Positions 52,524 through 63,366 are shown, counted from the first letter of the stretch. The stretch is 64,000 bases of DNA from Chondrus crispus (GCF_000350225.1 NW_005178701.1:124001-188000), one strand, 5' to 3'. Notes: generated by a model from the sequence alone, not told the origin. Program-made: numbers and translations.

Positions 52524-53066
52524 CTAACTATTCTGTTCACAAACTACCTTTAAGTGTGCGGCACCGTTCTGGTGGCACTTCAGGTGCCCGTGAGACTCAA
52601 AGACGCGATTGCAAGGGATACAACGCGGAGTCTCCTTAGCGTTGGCAACCTGAATGCGATGAGACCTAGACTGAATGTGGTCGTAAAAGGCCTTCGCACT
52701 ATTGCCACTAACGCCGCACACTTTACAATACCGCTTATACCGCGGGCACACCTTACGATTCCTCTTGCGCTCACGCTTGAACTGCTTATCCGCGAGAACA
52801 GCCGCTTTCCGAGAAGAAAGTAGATGCGTTGTTCTCTTTATTGGTGCGGGAACAGAGCGCAGAATACGAGGAATCCTATAAGGTGCGCTACTCGAGGACG
52901 GACTCGGAAGCGCGAGCCGAGGCGAAGGTTGATCCTCATGCTCAAGCACCTCAACGGACACGACCTCCGATATCCTAACCGTTCGACCGGTGACCAGCTT
53001 CCCAGGGGCAGAGCGCACCGGCACTAATTCCAAATCTAACACAACCCCGTAAAAACAGGTATTCAC
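52524..53066 (-). CDS. Extra ORF upstream of copia H gag: two C2H2 fingers
   Basis: 180 residues, ATG 53066 (MNTCFYGVVLDLELVP), between the PBS/leader and gag. Residues ~1-105 are S/P/R-rich and end with a basic cluster (KRERKRNRKVCPR). Finger 1 is YCKVCGVSGNSAKAFYDH...H and finger 2 is CIPCNRVFESHGHLKCH...H, both C-x2-C-x12-H-x5-H, the spacing of U1/JAZ/matrin-type fingers that often bind double-stranded RNA. The frame is open to a TAG at 52524. The copy in H2 (56715-57257) is nearly identical but has one TAG. Copia B has no such ORF, only a non-coding leader. A role in RNA packaging, export or countering silencing is inference. Confidence 0.8.
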   Translation of the reverse strand: MNTCFYGVVLDLELVPVRSAPGKLVTGRTVRISEVVSVEVLEHEDQPSPRLALPSPSSSSAPYRIPRILRSVPAPIKRTTHLLSSRKAAVLADKQFKRERKRNRKVCPRYKRYCKVCGVSGNSAKAFYDHIQSRSHRIQVANAKETPRCIPCNRVFESHGHLKCHQNGAAHLKVVCEQNS

Positions 53067-53560
53067 AATAAGGAATATGAAGAAAATTGTCAGTAACAGA
53101 TTTTGGAATTATTGCTCTTAAGAACCACAAAAACGTGCAAAGACAATCACTTAGATGTGTAGGAAATGGAAAGAAACTCAAAACTTACTTTGCATGAGAG
53201 AACGAAGAAAAACCAAATTCGAGATTGACGACGACGGCGGTAGCGGGAGCGGAAACGAAGACGAAGACCACAGACAGAGACAGCAGCAAGAACCACAGCA
53301 AGGACGAAAGCCAAACCAAGGACGAAGACAACGAAGACAGCGGGCGGGGGCAATGACCAAAACCAATTCACACAAGAGAGCAACAACGACAGCAGCAGCG
53401 AAAACCAAAACCAAGAACGACGGCAAGAACGAGAGCGACAACGACAGCGAGAAGACCAGAGGAAACAACGACGAGAAACGGCGGCGAAAACGACAGCGAT
53501 AACCACGGCAGAAACAACGGAACGAGAACGACAGACTCATGCAGTGAAACGACAGCGAGG
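53067..53560 (-). other. Pyrimidine-rich leader of copia H1
   Basis: About 490 nt between PBS and the zinc-finger ORF. On the element's strand it is rich in CGTT/CTT repeats. A consensus splice donor GTAAGT lies near 53185-53190, with the same site in H2 at 56593-56598. The opposite strand looks like a polar K/R/E/Q ORF, which I take as a by-product of the repeats. Confidence 0.6.
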
Positions 53561-53576
53561 GACTGAGCCCATAACC
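53561..53576 (-). other. Half-tRNA-Met PBS of H1
   Basis: The minus strand reads GGTTATGGGCTCAGTC (one base off the GGGCCCAG of the other copies), directly after the LTR end CTACCATTA. Confidence 0.8.
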
Positions 53577-54556
53577 TAATGGTAGGTTCGGAGGGGCAAG
53601 GGAAAGAAGGAGGGCAGGTTGATGTGTGTGAGTGAAGGAGTTGGTACCGAGGTTTACTTGGAGCCGTCTTTCGGCCATACTTATGCACTTTGAGTGTTAC
53701 ACTATCCCATTACTTTGACACCTGGTAAACCGTACTCACCATATGGGCGACCAAGCGCGGTCCTCTTCTGGCCCGTCAACACTGTTCTATTTCCACCTTA
53801 CGAATTGACTATTGACTATCAGTGCACAACAGTTTCTACACTTTTCGAGTGACTGTAAACCATGGCCCTATGCATGCAATCGTTTCACACCTTACTAATC
53901 TGCATCCAGACATGACAGATTCAGAATATATTCTTGCACAATGAACAACTTGGCATCTCTCTATTTCCAACAACGCAAAGTCCTGTCATATCTCAGTCCC
54001 CATACATGCCCTTGTTTCGTACCTTACCGATTTCGGTACACACTGCCAAACAACTATGACGGGTAGCAACAATGTGCATCCAGACTTTCTACACATCTCA
54101 CGTGATATCTGATGTGAATCACACGAGTACTGTCATCAACTTGCATCCAACGGCGCACCATAACGAAAGCACAGTACAACGTCGCATGCTGACGAGAGTA
54201 TAGCACAACGGCTCATGCTGATGCAAGGGTCGCATACAGCGTGACGCGTACACTGAATACTTACGTAAGTACATGTCTCTTGTGAGAAATACTTGTTGTA
54301 CTTTTAATTCACATGTACTGTACTCGGACACGCGCCGGACCGTATGCAGGCCACGTGTACAAGTGTACGTACACGCAGCAACCTGGCGATGTGTACATGT
54401 GTACACTGCACACAACTGTCCAGCGCCAAGGCCCCCCGTAATTACCCATTACAACCATGGTGAACAACTTGAAACCCCCGAAATGATGTAATTAAAACGT
54501 ATACCGATCATTCAAGATATATCACCAGCATGACTGCATATAAGTGGATAATAACA
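53577..54556 (-). repeat. 5' LTR of copia H1
   Basis: About 980 bp, TGTTATTATCC...CTACCATTA on the minus strand; the start is inferred from the TG and the family-B pattern. It pairs with the H2 LTR as reverse complement. Contains CACGTG/ACGTGT and TGTACTGTAC motifs. Confidence 0.7.
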
Positions 54557-54833
54557 TTCCAATAGAATTGCAGCATTCGAACCGACACCCAATAGATTTG
54601 CAGTATTGCCTGTGTAGCCCTATAACGGTTCGGGCCAAATGCAAATTTTCGCCATTTATGCAAATTTGCATAACTCTCCAAAAGTCCACTTTCGTCCCCA
54701 GAACCCCAAATTCTGAGAGTTTACACGTGTCATGTGGTGATATGGGGTGAGGGTCCGGACCGTTGAGTCATGTACACGTGTCGTTCGATTTTGCATCTTC
54801 CAGATAACAGCATCTGGTCGCACATTTTCAATA

Positions 54834-54951
54834 CCATATACCCCTATCAAGTGCGAGGTGAATATTTACCGATAATATTCGCCTCGAAGCAACGCAAAGT
54901 CACCGAGACCCCCACCGGTCCGGTGCAAAAACCGGACCACAAGTAATTATT
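54834..54951. other. Palindrome spacer with two conserved hairpins
   Basis: GAGGTGAAT/ATTCGCCTC stem (54855-54885) with loop ATTTACCGATAAT, then CACCG/CGGTG (54901-54925), then GGTCCGGT/ACCGGACC overlapping it. The 31-nt first hairpin has the same length and loop core (TTTACCGATA) as 5919-5949. The conserved ACCGAGAC and GGTGC follow in both loci. Confidence 0.7.
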
Positions 54952-55227
54952 ATTGAAAATATGCGACCACATGCTGTTATCCGGAAAGTGCAAAATCGAG
55001 CGACACGTGTACATGACTCGACAGTCCGGACCCTCGCCCCATATCACCACATGACACGTGTAAACTCTCAGATTTTGGGGTTCTGGGGACGAAAGTGGAC
55101 TTTTGGAGAGTTATGCAAATTTGCATAAATGGCGAAAATTTGCATTTGGCCCGAACCGTTATAGGGCTACACAGGCAATACTGCAAATCTATTGGGTGTC
55201 GGTTCGAATGCTGCAATTCTATTGGTC

Positions 55228-56217
55228 TGTTATTGTCCACTTATATGCAGTCATGCTGGTGATATATCTTGAATGATCGGTATACGTTTTAATTACATCA
55301 TTTCGGGGGTTTCAAGTTGTTCACCATGGCTGTAATGGGTAATTATGGGGGGCCTTGGCGCTGGACAGTTGTGTGCGGTGTACACATGTTCAAGTCGCCA
55401 GGTTGCTGCGTGTACGTACACTTGTACACGTCGCCTACATACGGTCCGGCGCGTGTCCGAGTACAGTACATGTGAATTAAAAGTACAACAAGTATTTCTC
55501 ACAAGAGACATGTACTTACGTAAGTATTCAGTGTACGCGTCACGCTGTATGCGACCCTTGCATCAGCATGAGCCGTTGTACTACACTCTCGTCAGCATGC
55601 GACGTTGTACTGTGCTTTCGTTATAGTGCGCCGTTGGATGCAAGTTGATGACAGTACTCGTGTGATTCACATCAGATATCACGTGAGATGTGTAGAAAGT
55701 CTGGATGCACATTGTTGCTACCCGTCATAGTTGTCTGGCAGTGTGTACCGAAATTAGTAGGGTACGAAACAAGGGCATGTATGGGGACTGAGATATGACA
55801 GGACTTTGCGTTGTTGGAAATAGAGAGATGCCAAGTTGATCATTGTGCAAGAATATATTCTGATTCTGTCATGTCTGGATGCAGATTAGTAAGGTGTGAA
55901 ACGATTGCATGCATAGGGCCATGGTTTACAGTCACTCGAAAAGTGTAGAAACTGTTGTGCACTGATAGTCAATAGTCAATTCGTAAGGTGGAAATAGAAC
56001 AGTGTGGACGGGCCAGAAGAGGACTGCGCTTGGTCGCGCATAGTAGAGTATAGTTTACTGGGAGTCAGAGTAGAGCGATAGTGTAGCACTCGAAGTGTAT
56101 AAGTATCGCAGGAAAACGGCTTCAAAGTAAACCTCGGCACCAGCTCCTTCACTCACACACATCAACCTGCCCTCCTTCTTTCCCTTGCCCCTCCGAACCT
56201 ACCATTAGGTTATGGGC
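55228..56217 (+). repeat. 5' LTR of copia H2
   Basis: About 990 bp, TGTTATTGTCC...CTACCATTA, the reverse complement of 53577-54556 with scattered differences. GGTTATGGGCCCGG follows at 56218. Confidence 0.7.
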
Positions 56218-56714
56218 CCGGTCCCTAGCTGTTGTTTTACTGCATGAGTCTGTCGTTCTCGTTCCGTTGTTTCTGCCGTCGTTGTCGCTGTCATTTTGGC
56301 TGCCGTTTCTCGTCATTGTTTCCGCTGGTCTTCTCGCTGTCGTCGCTCTCGTTCTTGCCGTCGTTCTTGGTTTTGGTTCTCACTGCTGCTGTCGTTCTTG
56401 CTCTCTTGTGTGAATTGGTTTTGGTCATTGCCCCCGCCCGCTGTCTTCGTTGTCTTCGTCCTTGGTTTGGCTTTCGTCCTTGCTGTGGTTCTTGCTGCTG
56501 TCTCTGTCTGTGGTCTTCGTCTTCGTTTCCGCTCCCGCTACCGCCGTCGTCGTCAATCTCGAATTTGGTTTTTCTTCGTTCTCTCATGCAAAGTAAGTTT
56601 TGAGTTTCTTTCCATTTCCTACACATCTAAGTGATTGTCTTTGCACGTTTTTGTGGTTCTTAAGAGCAATAATTCCAAAATCTGTTACTGACAATTTTCT
56701 TCATATTCCTTATT
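56218..56714 (+). other. PBS and pyrimidine-rich leader of copia H2
   Basis: GGTTATGGGCCCGG at 56218-56231, then a CGTT/CTT-rich leader as in H1. The donor-like AAA|GTAAGT is at 56593, and an acceptor-like TTCTTAAG lies about 70 bp later. Confidence 0.7.
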
Positions 56715-57257
56715 ATGAATACCTGTTTTTACGGGGTTGTGTTAGATTTGGAATTAGTGCCGGTGCGCTCTGCCCCTGGGAAGCTGGTCACCGGTCGAAC
56801 GGTTAGGATATCGGAGGTCGTATCCGTTGAGGTGCTTGAGCCTGAGGATCAACCTTCGCCTCGGCTCGCGCTTCCGAGTCCGTCCTCGAGTAGCGCACCT
56901 TATAGGATTCCTCGTATTCCGCGCTCTGTTCCCGCACCAATAAAGAGAACAACGCATCTACTTTCTTCTCGGAAAGCGGCTGTTCTCGCCGATGAGCAGT
57001 CCAAGCGTGAGCGCAAGAGGAATCGTAAGGTGTGCCCGCGGTAGAAGCGGTATTGTAAAGTGTGCGGCGTTAGTGGCAATAGTGCGAAGGCCTTTTACGA
57101 CCACATTCAGTCTAGGTCTCATCGCATTCAGGTTGCCAACGCTAAGGAGACTCCGCGTTGTATCCCTTGTAATCGCGTCTTTGAGTCTCACGGGCACCTG
57201 AAGTGCCACGAGAACGGCGCTGCACACTTGAAGGTAGTTTGTCGACAAAATAGTTAG
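56715..57257 (+). pseudogene. Zinc-finger extra ORF of H2 (one TAG)
   Basis: Same 180-codon gene as 52524-53066, with the TAT of H1 (Tyr between CPR and KRY) changed to TAG at 57042-57044, just before finger 1. Other differences from H1 are few amino-acid changes (for example H-to-P, L-to-P, Q-to-E and E-to-R), with both fingers and all eight zinc ligands kept. Downstream of the TAG both fingers remain open. Confidence 0.75.
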
Positions 57258-57429
57258 GGATTTCATCCAAATAAATTCACATATCTGTTCGCAAATTTCT
57301 CCTAGTGCAACTTCATAGTAATCATATCGAACTTCTTAGAAGGGTGGGCTTGCCATTGTGTTGACTATCGGTTAACGGCTTGGGATCCCCGAACGGACTT
57401 TCGAATACTTGAAGTTCATTTGCACTGAA

Positions 57430-60400
57430 ATGGAAGATCAAGGAGAAGGAGGATCCATCAGAATCGACAAACGGACGGAATCCAACTTCTACGTGTGGAA
57501 GCAGAAAATAAAACTTCTGCTTGCTCCACGTGATGTTGACCAATACATCGTTGAGGGAAGAGTTCCAAGTGAGGAACGTGCGGAAAAGCGTAAGAAGTAG
57601 ATCAGAGGTGACAGTAAAGCTAAAGCACTGATTGGTCTCTCCCTATCAGATGAGCATCTTGAGCATGTACGTGATGTTGATACTGCTCATGAGATGTGGG
57701 AAGCTATTGTCAACGTGTTTGAGAGGGACACTTTGCTGAACAAACTAGCTGCACGTCGTGAGTTCTACACTGTGGAGATGCTTTCCGGTGAAAAGGTGCT
57801 TGCATATATCAATCGTGTCAAGCAGCTGGCAGCCATCCTCAAGTCAATGAGCGTAAACATCGATGACAAGGAGATAGCCATGGCAGTGCTCAACGGTCTG
57901 CCTGCCCGTTTCGAGGCTCTCATCGTTGCACTTGATGCTCTCGGTAATGAGGAAAAGATATTCAGTTTGGACTTTGTGAAAAGTCGTCTGCTGCAAGAAG
58001 AGCAACGAGCAAACATGAAGTCTAGCTCCTCACCGACATCGGCTCTTGAATCCGCCTCTGTTCAGATGGGAACCAAGGCTATGTTGAAATAGTGAGCGCG
58101 CCCAAGGGGACACCAAGAAGCCAGCGCCTGTGGCCTAGTGGTTAACGAATTTTTGCGGCAGATTTTTCAGACCTCGATTTTAACATCAGGTTATGGGCCC
58201 AGATTTACGCTACCATTCGTGAGTTCGATTCTCACCGAGTGCACTTGGGCGGCGCAATGTTTGTTTGTGTCACACTTGGGAACGTACCTGCCTGTGTGTT
58301 GTGCAGTGACCCGCGCCGTGTGTTTGGCGTCCCTTGGTCGAGGGGGAGTGTTGAAATAGTGAGCGCGCCCAAGGGGACACCAAGAAGCCAGCGCCTGTGG
58401 CCTAGTGGTTAACGAATTTTTGCGGCAGATTTTTCAGACCTCGATTTTAACATCAGGCTAGTGCAAAGGTTGCCGGCCGTGGTCACGTCCACTTCAAGTT
58501 AAATGTAAATGGCCGCATCGAACCGTGCAAGTTGACAGATGTATTGCACGTTCCGGACTTTGCGTTCTCTCTGCTCTCTGTCAGTCGAATGACTGAACTT
58601 GGACTAAAAGTTGGGTTCGAAAATGAAAAATGCATGGTCAGACGAGGCTCAACTGTAGTGGTGACTGCGACATTGGTTGGAGAACTTTACGTTCTGGACA
58701 TCGTCAGTGACATCGGATCGGCACATGCTGCCACTCTGCAAACGTGGCATGAGCGAATTGCACATGTGCATTCTCAAGGTATTGCTTCGATGATTCGTGA
58801 CAATGTGGTAAGTGGAGTCAAACTACTTAGTAATGAGGCTAACATATCAACAATACTGACAATGATTGCATCTCTGAAAAATGTTGTGCGTGCGTCTACG
58901 GCAAATCCACTCGATCTGTGATCCCAAAAGAGCGGTCCTCGAGGCGGGCATACTTCTGTCTAGACTTAGTTCACTCTGACGTTTGTGGCCCCTTAGAGGT
59001 GCAGTCCATTGGTGGTGCTAAGTACTTCATTACCTTCATAGATGATCACTCAAACTGGTCAGTAGTGTACCCTATGCATCATAAATCAGAAGTATTTGAA
59101 CGATACAAAATGTTTGCACAAATTGCTCAGACTCACACTGGTCGTAGGATCAAAGTGCTTCGCACCGATCGAGGTGGTGAGTATCTGTCCACCGAGTTTA
59201 AGTCTTTTCTGATTGCAAATGGTACTCAGCATCAAATGACGACCGCGTACACACCGGAGCAAAATGGCGTCGCCGAGCGACTGAACAGAACTTTAGTAAA
59301 CTTGGTGCGCTCCATGCTAGCGCACAAGAAAGTTACAAAGGGGTTCTGCGCAGAAGCACTTGCCAATGCAGTGTACGTTCGAAATCGAGTCACGTCACGT
59401 GCCATTCCCCCGAAGATGACCCATACCACTTATGGATGAAATCTGTTCCAAATGTCGGTCATTTGCGTGTTTTCGGTTCAAAGTGTTGGTATACATTACC
59501 AAAACACAACATCCAGAAACTTGACGCCCGTGCAAAGGAGGCAATGTTTCTAGGGTATGCTGAAAATACGAAAGCTTACAAATTGTGGGATAGTGATTTA
59601 TACAAAGTGATCGTATCCAGAGATTTTACTTTTGACGAGTCCAAGGGAGGCAAATTTGGTGAACCGATGGATACAAACGAGGAGGCTTCAACTGATGACG
59701 ACACAATCAACTTGAACATCGATGAGGAAGTTGCAGAAAATGATGCAGTGGCATCAGAAGCATCATCGCCGAATGAACAACAAGATTCTGATGAATCCTC
59801 CAACTCCTCTCCAACTCCAGGGGAGGACGAAACCACCGAAACAGTTGAGCAACACGTAGTTGAGGAAGAAACGATTGATCTGCCAACTAATCTCCGTCGG
59901 TCCACCTGCGTTCGCAAAACGCCTGGGGCGTAGTGGGCAGCAGCTTTGGTGACTGCTGGACTCCTTAGCCACGCCCATGTGATAACAGAAATTCCAAACT
60001 CGTACAACCAAGCTATGGATTCTCCAAAAGCTGGCTTCTGGCAGAAGGGCATCGACAAAGAACTTGCTTCACAACACAAAAACAAAACATGGACACTTGT
60101 TCCAAGATCTCAAGCATCAAACGTCCAGACGTCCGGGTGGGTTTTCGGAGTGAAGCAACTTCCTGACAAGTCCGGAAATTTGGTCGAAACTGCAAAGGGA
60201 CGTCTTGTGGCACGAAGCTTTCAACAAGTAGAAGGCATCGATTACAGTGAAACTTTCGCCCCTGTCATCAAGTTCACAACTATCCGTGTGCTGCTGGCAC
60301 TCGTCGCGCACTTTGACCTTGAGCTGCATCAGATTGACGTGGTGACTGCCTTCCTCAACGGTGACCTTCACGAAGAAATCTACATGGAGCAACCTGAAGG

Positions 60401-60609
60401 ATGCATCGACAAAGTCAAACCTGATTCGGTGTGTAAACTTCTGAAAGCAATCTATGGTCTTAAGCCCATCGCCAATGGCATAGTAAGATCGATGAGTTTC
60501 TGATCACTGAACTTGGTTTCAACAATACACGCAGCGACCCATGTCTTTACATTCGCCGTCAAGGCAATGTCATCATGATTATCGCGTTGTACGTGGACGA
60601 TCTGCTGCT
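57430..60609 (+). pseudogene. Copia H2 gag-pol, 3'-truncated
   Basis: ATG 57430. Gag is as in H1 with TAG at 57598-57600. After SPTSAL a deletion removes the zinc knuckle and the protease active site. The TRIM sits at 58082. Then protease C-terminus (LTDVLHVPDFAFSLLSVSRM), integrase (VHSDVCGPLE, TDRGGEYLSTEF, PEQNGVAERLNRTL; frame breaks near 58895 and 59435), TAG at 59931-59933 where H1 has Trp, and a reverse transcriptase start (GWVFGVKQLPD) with a frame break near 60460. It ends inside the YVDDLLL box at 60609, where homology to H1 stops. Confidence 0.8.
58082..58455 (+). mobile_element. TRIM 2: second copy of the miniature element
   Basis: 374 bp: LTRs 58082-58188 and 58349-58455 (107 bp, no differences seen), PBS at 58189, PPT TCGAGGGGGAG, target duplication GGCTA at 58077-58081 and 58456-58460. 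Box A is at 58131-58141 and the T-arm/box B at 58219-58235, as in TRIM 1. Identical LTRs mean a recent insertion, after the palindrome formed or at least in one arm only. Confidence 0.9.
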
Positions 60610-61360
60610 ACACTGGTAAGTCATATAGTCAATTTTGTTACTAATATAATAGTATGCATCGCCTATGATGCTGACTTTGGAACAATGATTCAGTAATGCT
60701 GGCGATTATCATAGTGGTCGGAATGATTCCAAAATCAATCCTAAAATTTTGGGGATTCTCAATAAGAGTGGTATTTTCTCACTCTTTTTGTCATTGCAGC
60801 AGAGTAAGATATATATTTTTAAAAACGCAAATTTCTCGCATCAGGCGTTCAATTGAATGTTCTGTGATGTGATGCGAAATGTCACGTAGCCAGCTTATCT
60901 TATGAAATGTCTGGTCATCGATTTCATGATGCACTGCGTTGACGCTTGGAGCGCACTGTGTCATAGATTGTATGGCACCAGAGAACATTTGAGTGAACTG
61001 AAGCTGTCCATTATACCATTAAGACCCAATAATGATGCGAAATGGCAAAGTTGTCATCCAAACAATGTGCATTATTAATTCTTAAACGTAGCCAGGCAGT
61101 CTGAATGGACATCCAGGGCACTTAGTGCTCATGATTCAGATTGATTACTTTATTGCTTCAGTTTTTAGTGTCGCACCTTTTCAGTGAGGTCGTGGTGCTG
61201 TTTCATTCATTTGATACTGCGGAGTTCTCGGCGACTTTAGTAGCGGTGAGTGTGACTAATTTTACTGAATGACCACATTACCATAAATTGTTCTGAGGCT
61301 TGTAAACAACTCATCCAGTCCCAATACCCCACCATTTCTAACCCAGTTCAACGATCTTTG
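60610..61360. other. Single-copy AT-richer segment, no gene seen
   Basis: Sequence to the right of the transposon block. No ORF with recognisable motifs, no RNA gene. Base composition is clearly more AT-rich than in the gypsy elements. Confidence 0.5.
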
Positions 61361-61877
61361 TAAACCGTGCCTCACCCAGCCTCGCCAGAAACATTACGAA
61401 GGGGCCCTGCCTACCGCAGATACCTTGCTCCCAGCGGGACCCATCTCCTGCCCACACCCGTCTTGCGTACGCGTTCATCCCGCCCCTCCCCTCTGCACAA
61501 CCTGACCGCCGCCACCACCCTCAACGAAGCTGCCCTCCGGGCAGTTCATGCAGACCCTCCAACCACTCGGCGAATGCCTCAAACCGCGCCCCGAGACCCT
61601 CTAAATCACCACCTCGCTCCTTTCCCATTCCGATGACCCCCTTTCAACCCTCACAGTCAGCGAAGCTGCCGCCCTCCCCCACGACCGTCGCGATGCCGCT
61701 CGCATCCACACAGAGTCCCACTTCTCATTATCACGCTCACATCCGCCTTCCCCTCCCTCATCGCGTCGACTGCAGTCGACAAGCTCATGCACTTCCAGAC
61801 CGACGGCATCCTCCTCGCCGACATCCTCGCAACCCTCTCCCCCTCCCGCTTCTCTCTGCGCCACTGTTTCCTCGATT
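61360..61877 (+). pseudogene. Possible decayed plus-strand gene
   Basis: Coding-like peptides appear in successive frames: LTAATTLNEAALR; FMQTLQPLGECLKPRPETL, a stop, ITTSLLSHSDDPLSTLTVSEAAAL; and LTSAFPSLIASTAVDKLMHF with DGILLADILATLSPSRFSLRHCFLD before TAA at 61877. Strong codon bias toward C/G at third positions supports former coding, but at least two frame changes and one stop are needed to connect the parts. I do not recognise the family. Confidence 0.3.
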
Positions 61878-62004
61878 AAAAGACGGGAACATGTTATTGG
61901 CAAACATCCAAAATGGCCCCCAAAGGAAATAGAAAGGCATTAGTAAGAAAGCCAAAACAATAACCCATTGAAAAATCAAGTACTATGGAAACGGATAGAC
62001 TTAC

Positions 62005-62475
62005 CGCCGTGTCAATATGTACTGCAAGCAGGTCTCCTTGTCCATGCACATAGTTTTGCTTTTCGACACGGCTGATTTGATTCCCGGAGCCTATAACGAG
62101 AACTGAATCTTGGAGCTGCGGCAAAGAGCCGGGTTGAAGGAAGGTATGTTTTGTATTATCCATGCCGACTTGATCTTCTAAATCTTCCCAGAAGTCCTCG
62201 CTTTCAACGTACAATTGAGCTATATCGCACTCATTGCCGATGGCGACAACCCTTGCCGGGGCCTTTGTGTCACTGTATCGTTTTGTTACTACGACTGAAG
62301 TGTAATGGTCGACGGAGCGCGTGTTTGTCAGAATGCAACGTCCATGAATGACAAAGGCCGAAGACGTTGATTGTGGCTGCGGTGTCATGACGCAGGGCAA
62401 CTCGTAGTTTGGTTCGCAATGAGTACAAAAAAAGGTGAGAACGCAATCCAAAATGTCAGGACTTGAATCCGGCAT
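62005..62475 (-). pseudogene. DEG-family serine protease exon, degraded
   Basis: ATG 62475, with an in-frame TAA 18 nt upstream. The exon matches the N-terminal half of a DEG/HtrA-type protease of the plant DEG9-like group: FFCTHCEPNYELPC, STSSAFVIHGRCILTN, GNECDIAQLYVESEDFWEDL, SVLVIGSGNQIS and YVHGQGDLLAVHID. Three features argue against activity. The catalytic His region TNAHSV is TNTRSV, so His is Arg. The segment between VIG and ISRVE lacks the usual YPIGGD..SVTSGV stretch. The exon ends at a good donor (GTAAGT, from 62004 leftward) with no serine (GNSGG) exon recognised beyond. The catalytic Asp (ECDIA) remains. Either a pseudogene fragment or a diverged pseudoprotease. Confidence 0.6.
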
Positions 62476-63366
62476 ATGCGGCTCTAGGATTAGTTAGGAC
62501 GAGGACGCTTGACCAAGTGGCGGTGCCCTTCTATGGTGGGGGCGGCTAAAGAGAGGGGACAGGAGGTATGGCCAGCATAAAAGCAGCGCTCATGGCGAGC
62601 AGTCTTTGGGAGAGAGGAGGTCGCTACAAGGACTGCAAAGACCGGGTTTCGATTGCGATAGAGATGAAAGTGGGAGGCGGAATGGAAAATTGGAGGCAAA
62701 ACGAGTGAATAGTGTGATAGAGCTGAGAAATACTCGCCCGACTTTCCAGTAAGTCCATCATGCAAGGATTCGATGATGCTTGAGACAAGGAAGCGATGAG
62801 GACGGAAGTTGTGCTACGACGGTGCGAGTGAGCACTTGCCATACGGTGGGTGGGAGATCGACGTTTGCCCTCACCCCCGGCGTCGTGTACAGTGCACTCC
62901 GAGTAGATGTAGTGACGCGTATTACACATGCCCGCATGTCACAAATTTCCGGTTGCGCATGTTGTTGAAACGGTATCAGCTCCAAACCTCACGTAGTGGT
63001 AGTCCATGCGTTCTACCTGTATCCCGACCACGGCCTTTTTCTATCAGCCCGTTGCGCTTGGACGCTCGGATTTTTGATTTTTTTGACCTGAATATTTCTC
63101 CCATTTTACTTTCCGTGTTTCTGCTTCTGTCGATAGCCAAGATTCCCAGATCTCTGATTTCGCCACTGCCACCACCACATATCCCTCTCCATCGATCCAA
63201 GTTTCCTTCTCTTCGGTACCTATCAGGGAATACACACAGATCTGCTTTTGTTTCTTCCATTTGGAAATCTACACGGATACTGGTTGCTTCTTCTACACTT
63301 GCTTATCAGCGGAGAATCTGACGGGGCGATTTGGGGGTTTCTGCACGGTCATAATCAATAACTGGA
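62476..63366. other. No gene recognised
   Basis: Between the DEG exon and the right-edge ORF. A minus-strand 91-codon frame (62490-62765) could be 5' exon sequence of the DEG gene but shows no motif. A TCCTAACTAATCCTAG just before the DEG ATG resembles an intron end. The rest is T-rich, promoter-like sequence with no definable elements. Confidence 0.4.

Larger units (their letters stand above)
48817..60609. repeat. Giant inverted repeat, ~6-kb arms, 118-bp spacer
   Basis: Left arm 48817-54832 (H1 on the minus strand, its 5' LTR and 280 bp of flank). Right arm 54952-60609 (the same flank, LTR and H2 on the plus strand). Homology includes non-LTR flank on both sides of the spacer, so this is an inverted duplication, not two independent insertions. 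Arm-specific differences are a TRIM at 50432 on the left, a TRIM at 58082 on the right, a ~0.3-kb deletion in H2 at about 58050, and scattered substitutions. Confidence 0.85.

Noticed and set aside
53155-53502. 115-codon polar K/R/E/Q-rich ORF on the strand opposite the H1 leader (also 56291-56626)
   Set aside because: It is the complement of a CGTT/CTT repeat tract; the amino-acid content follows from the repeats, not from coding selection.
47100-55300. CRISPR-like array or satellite DNA
   Set aside because: Repeats here are LTR and palindrome copies; no regular short repeat-spacer pattern exists anywhere in the window.
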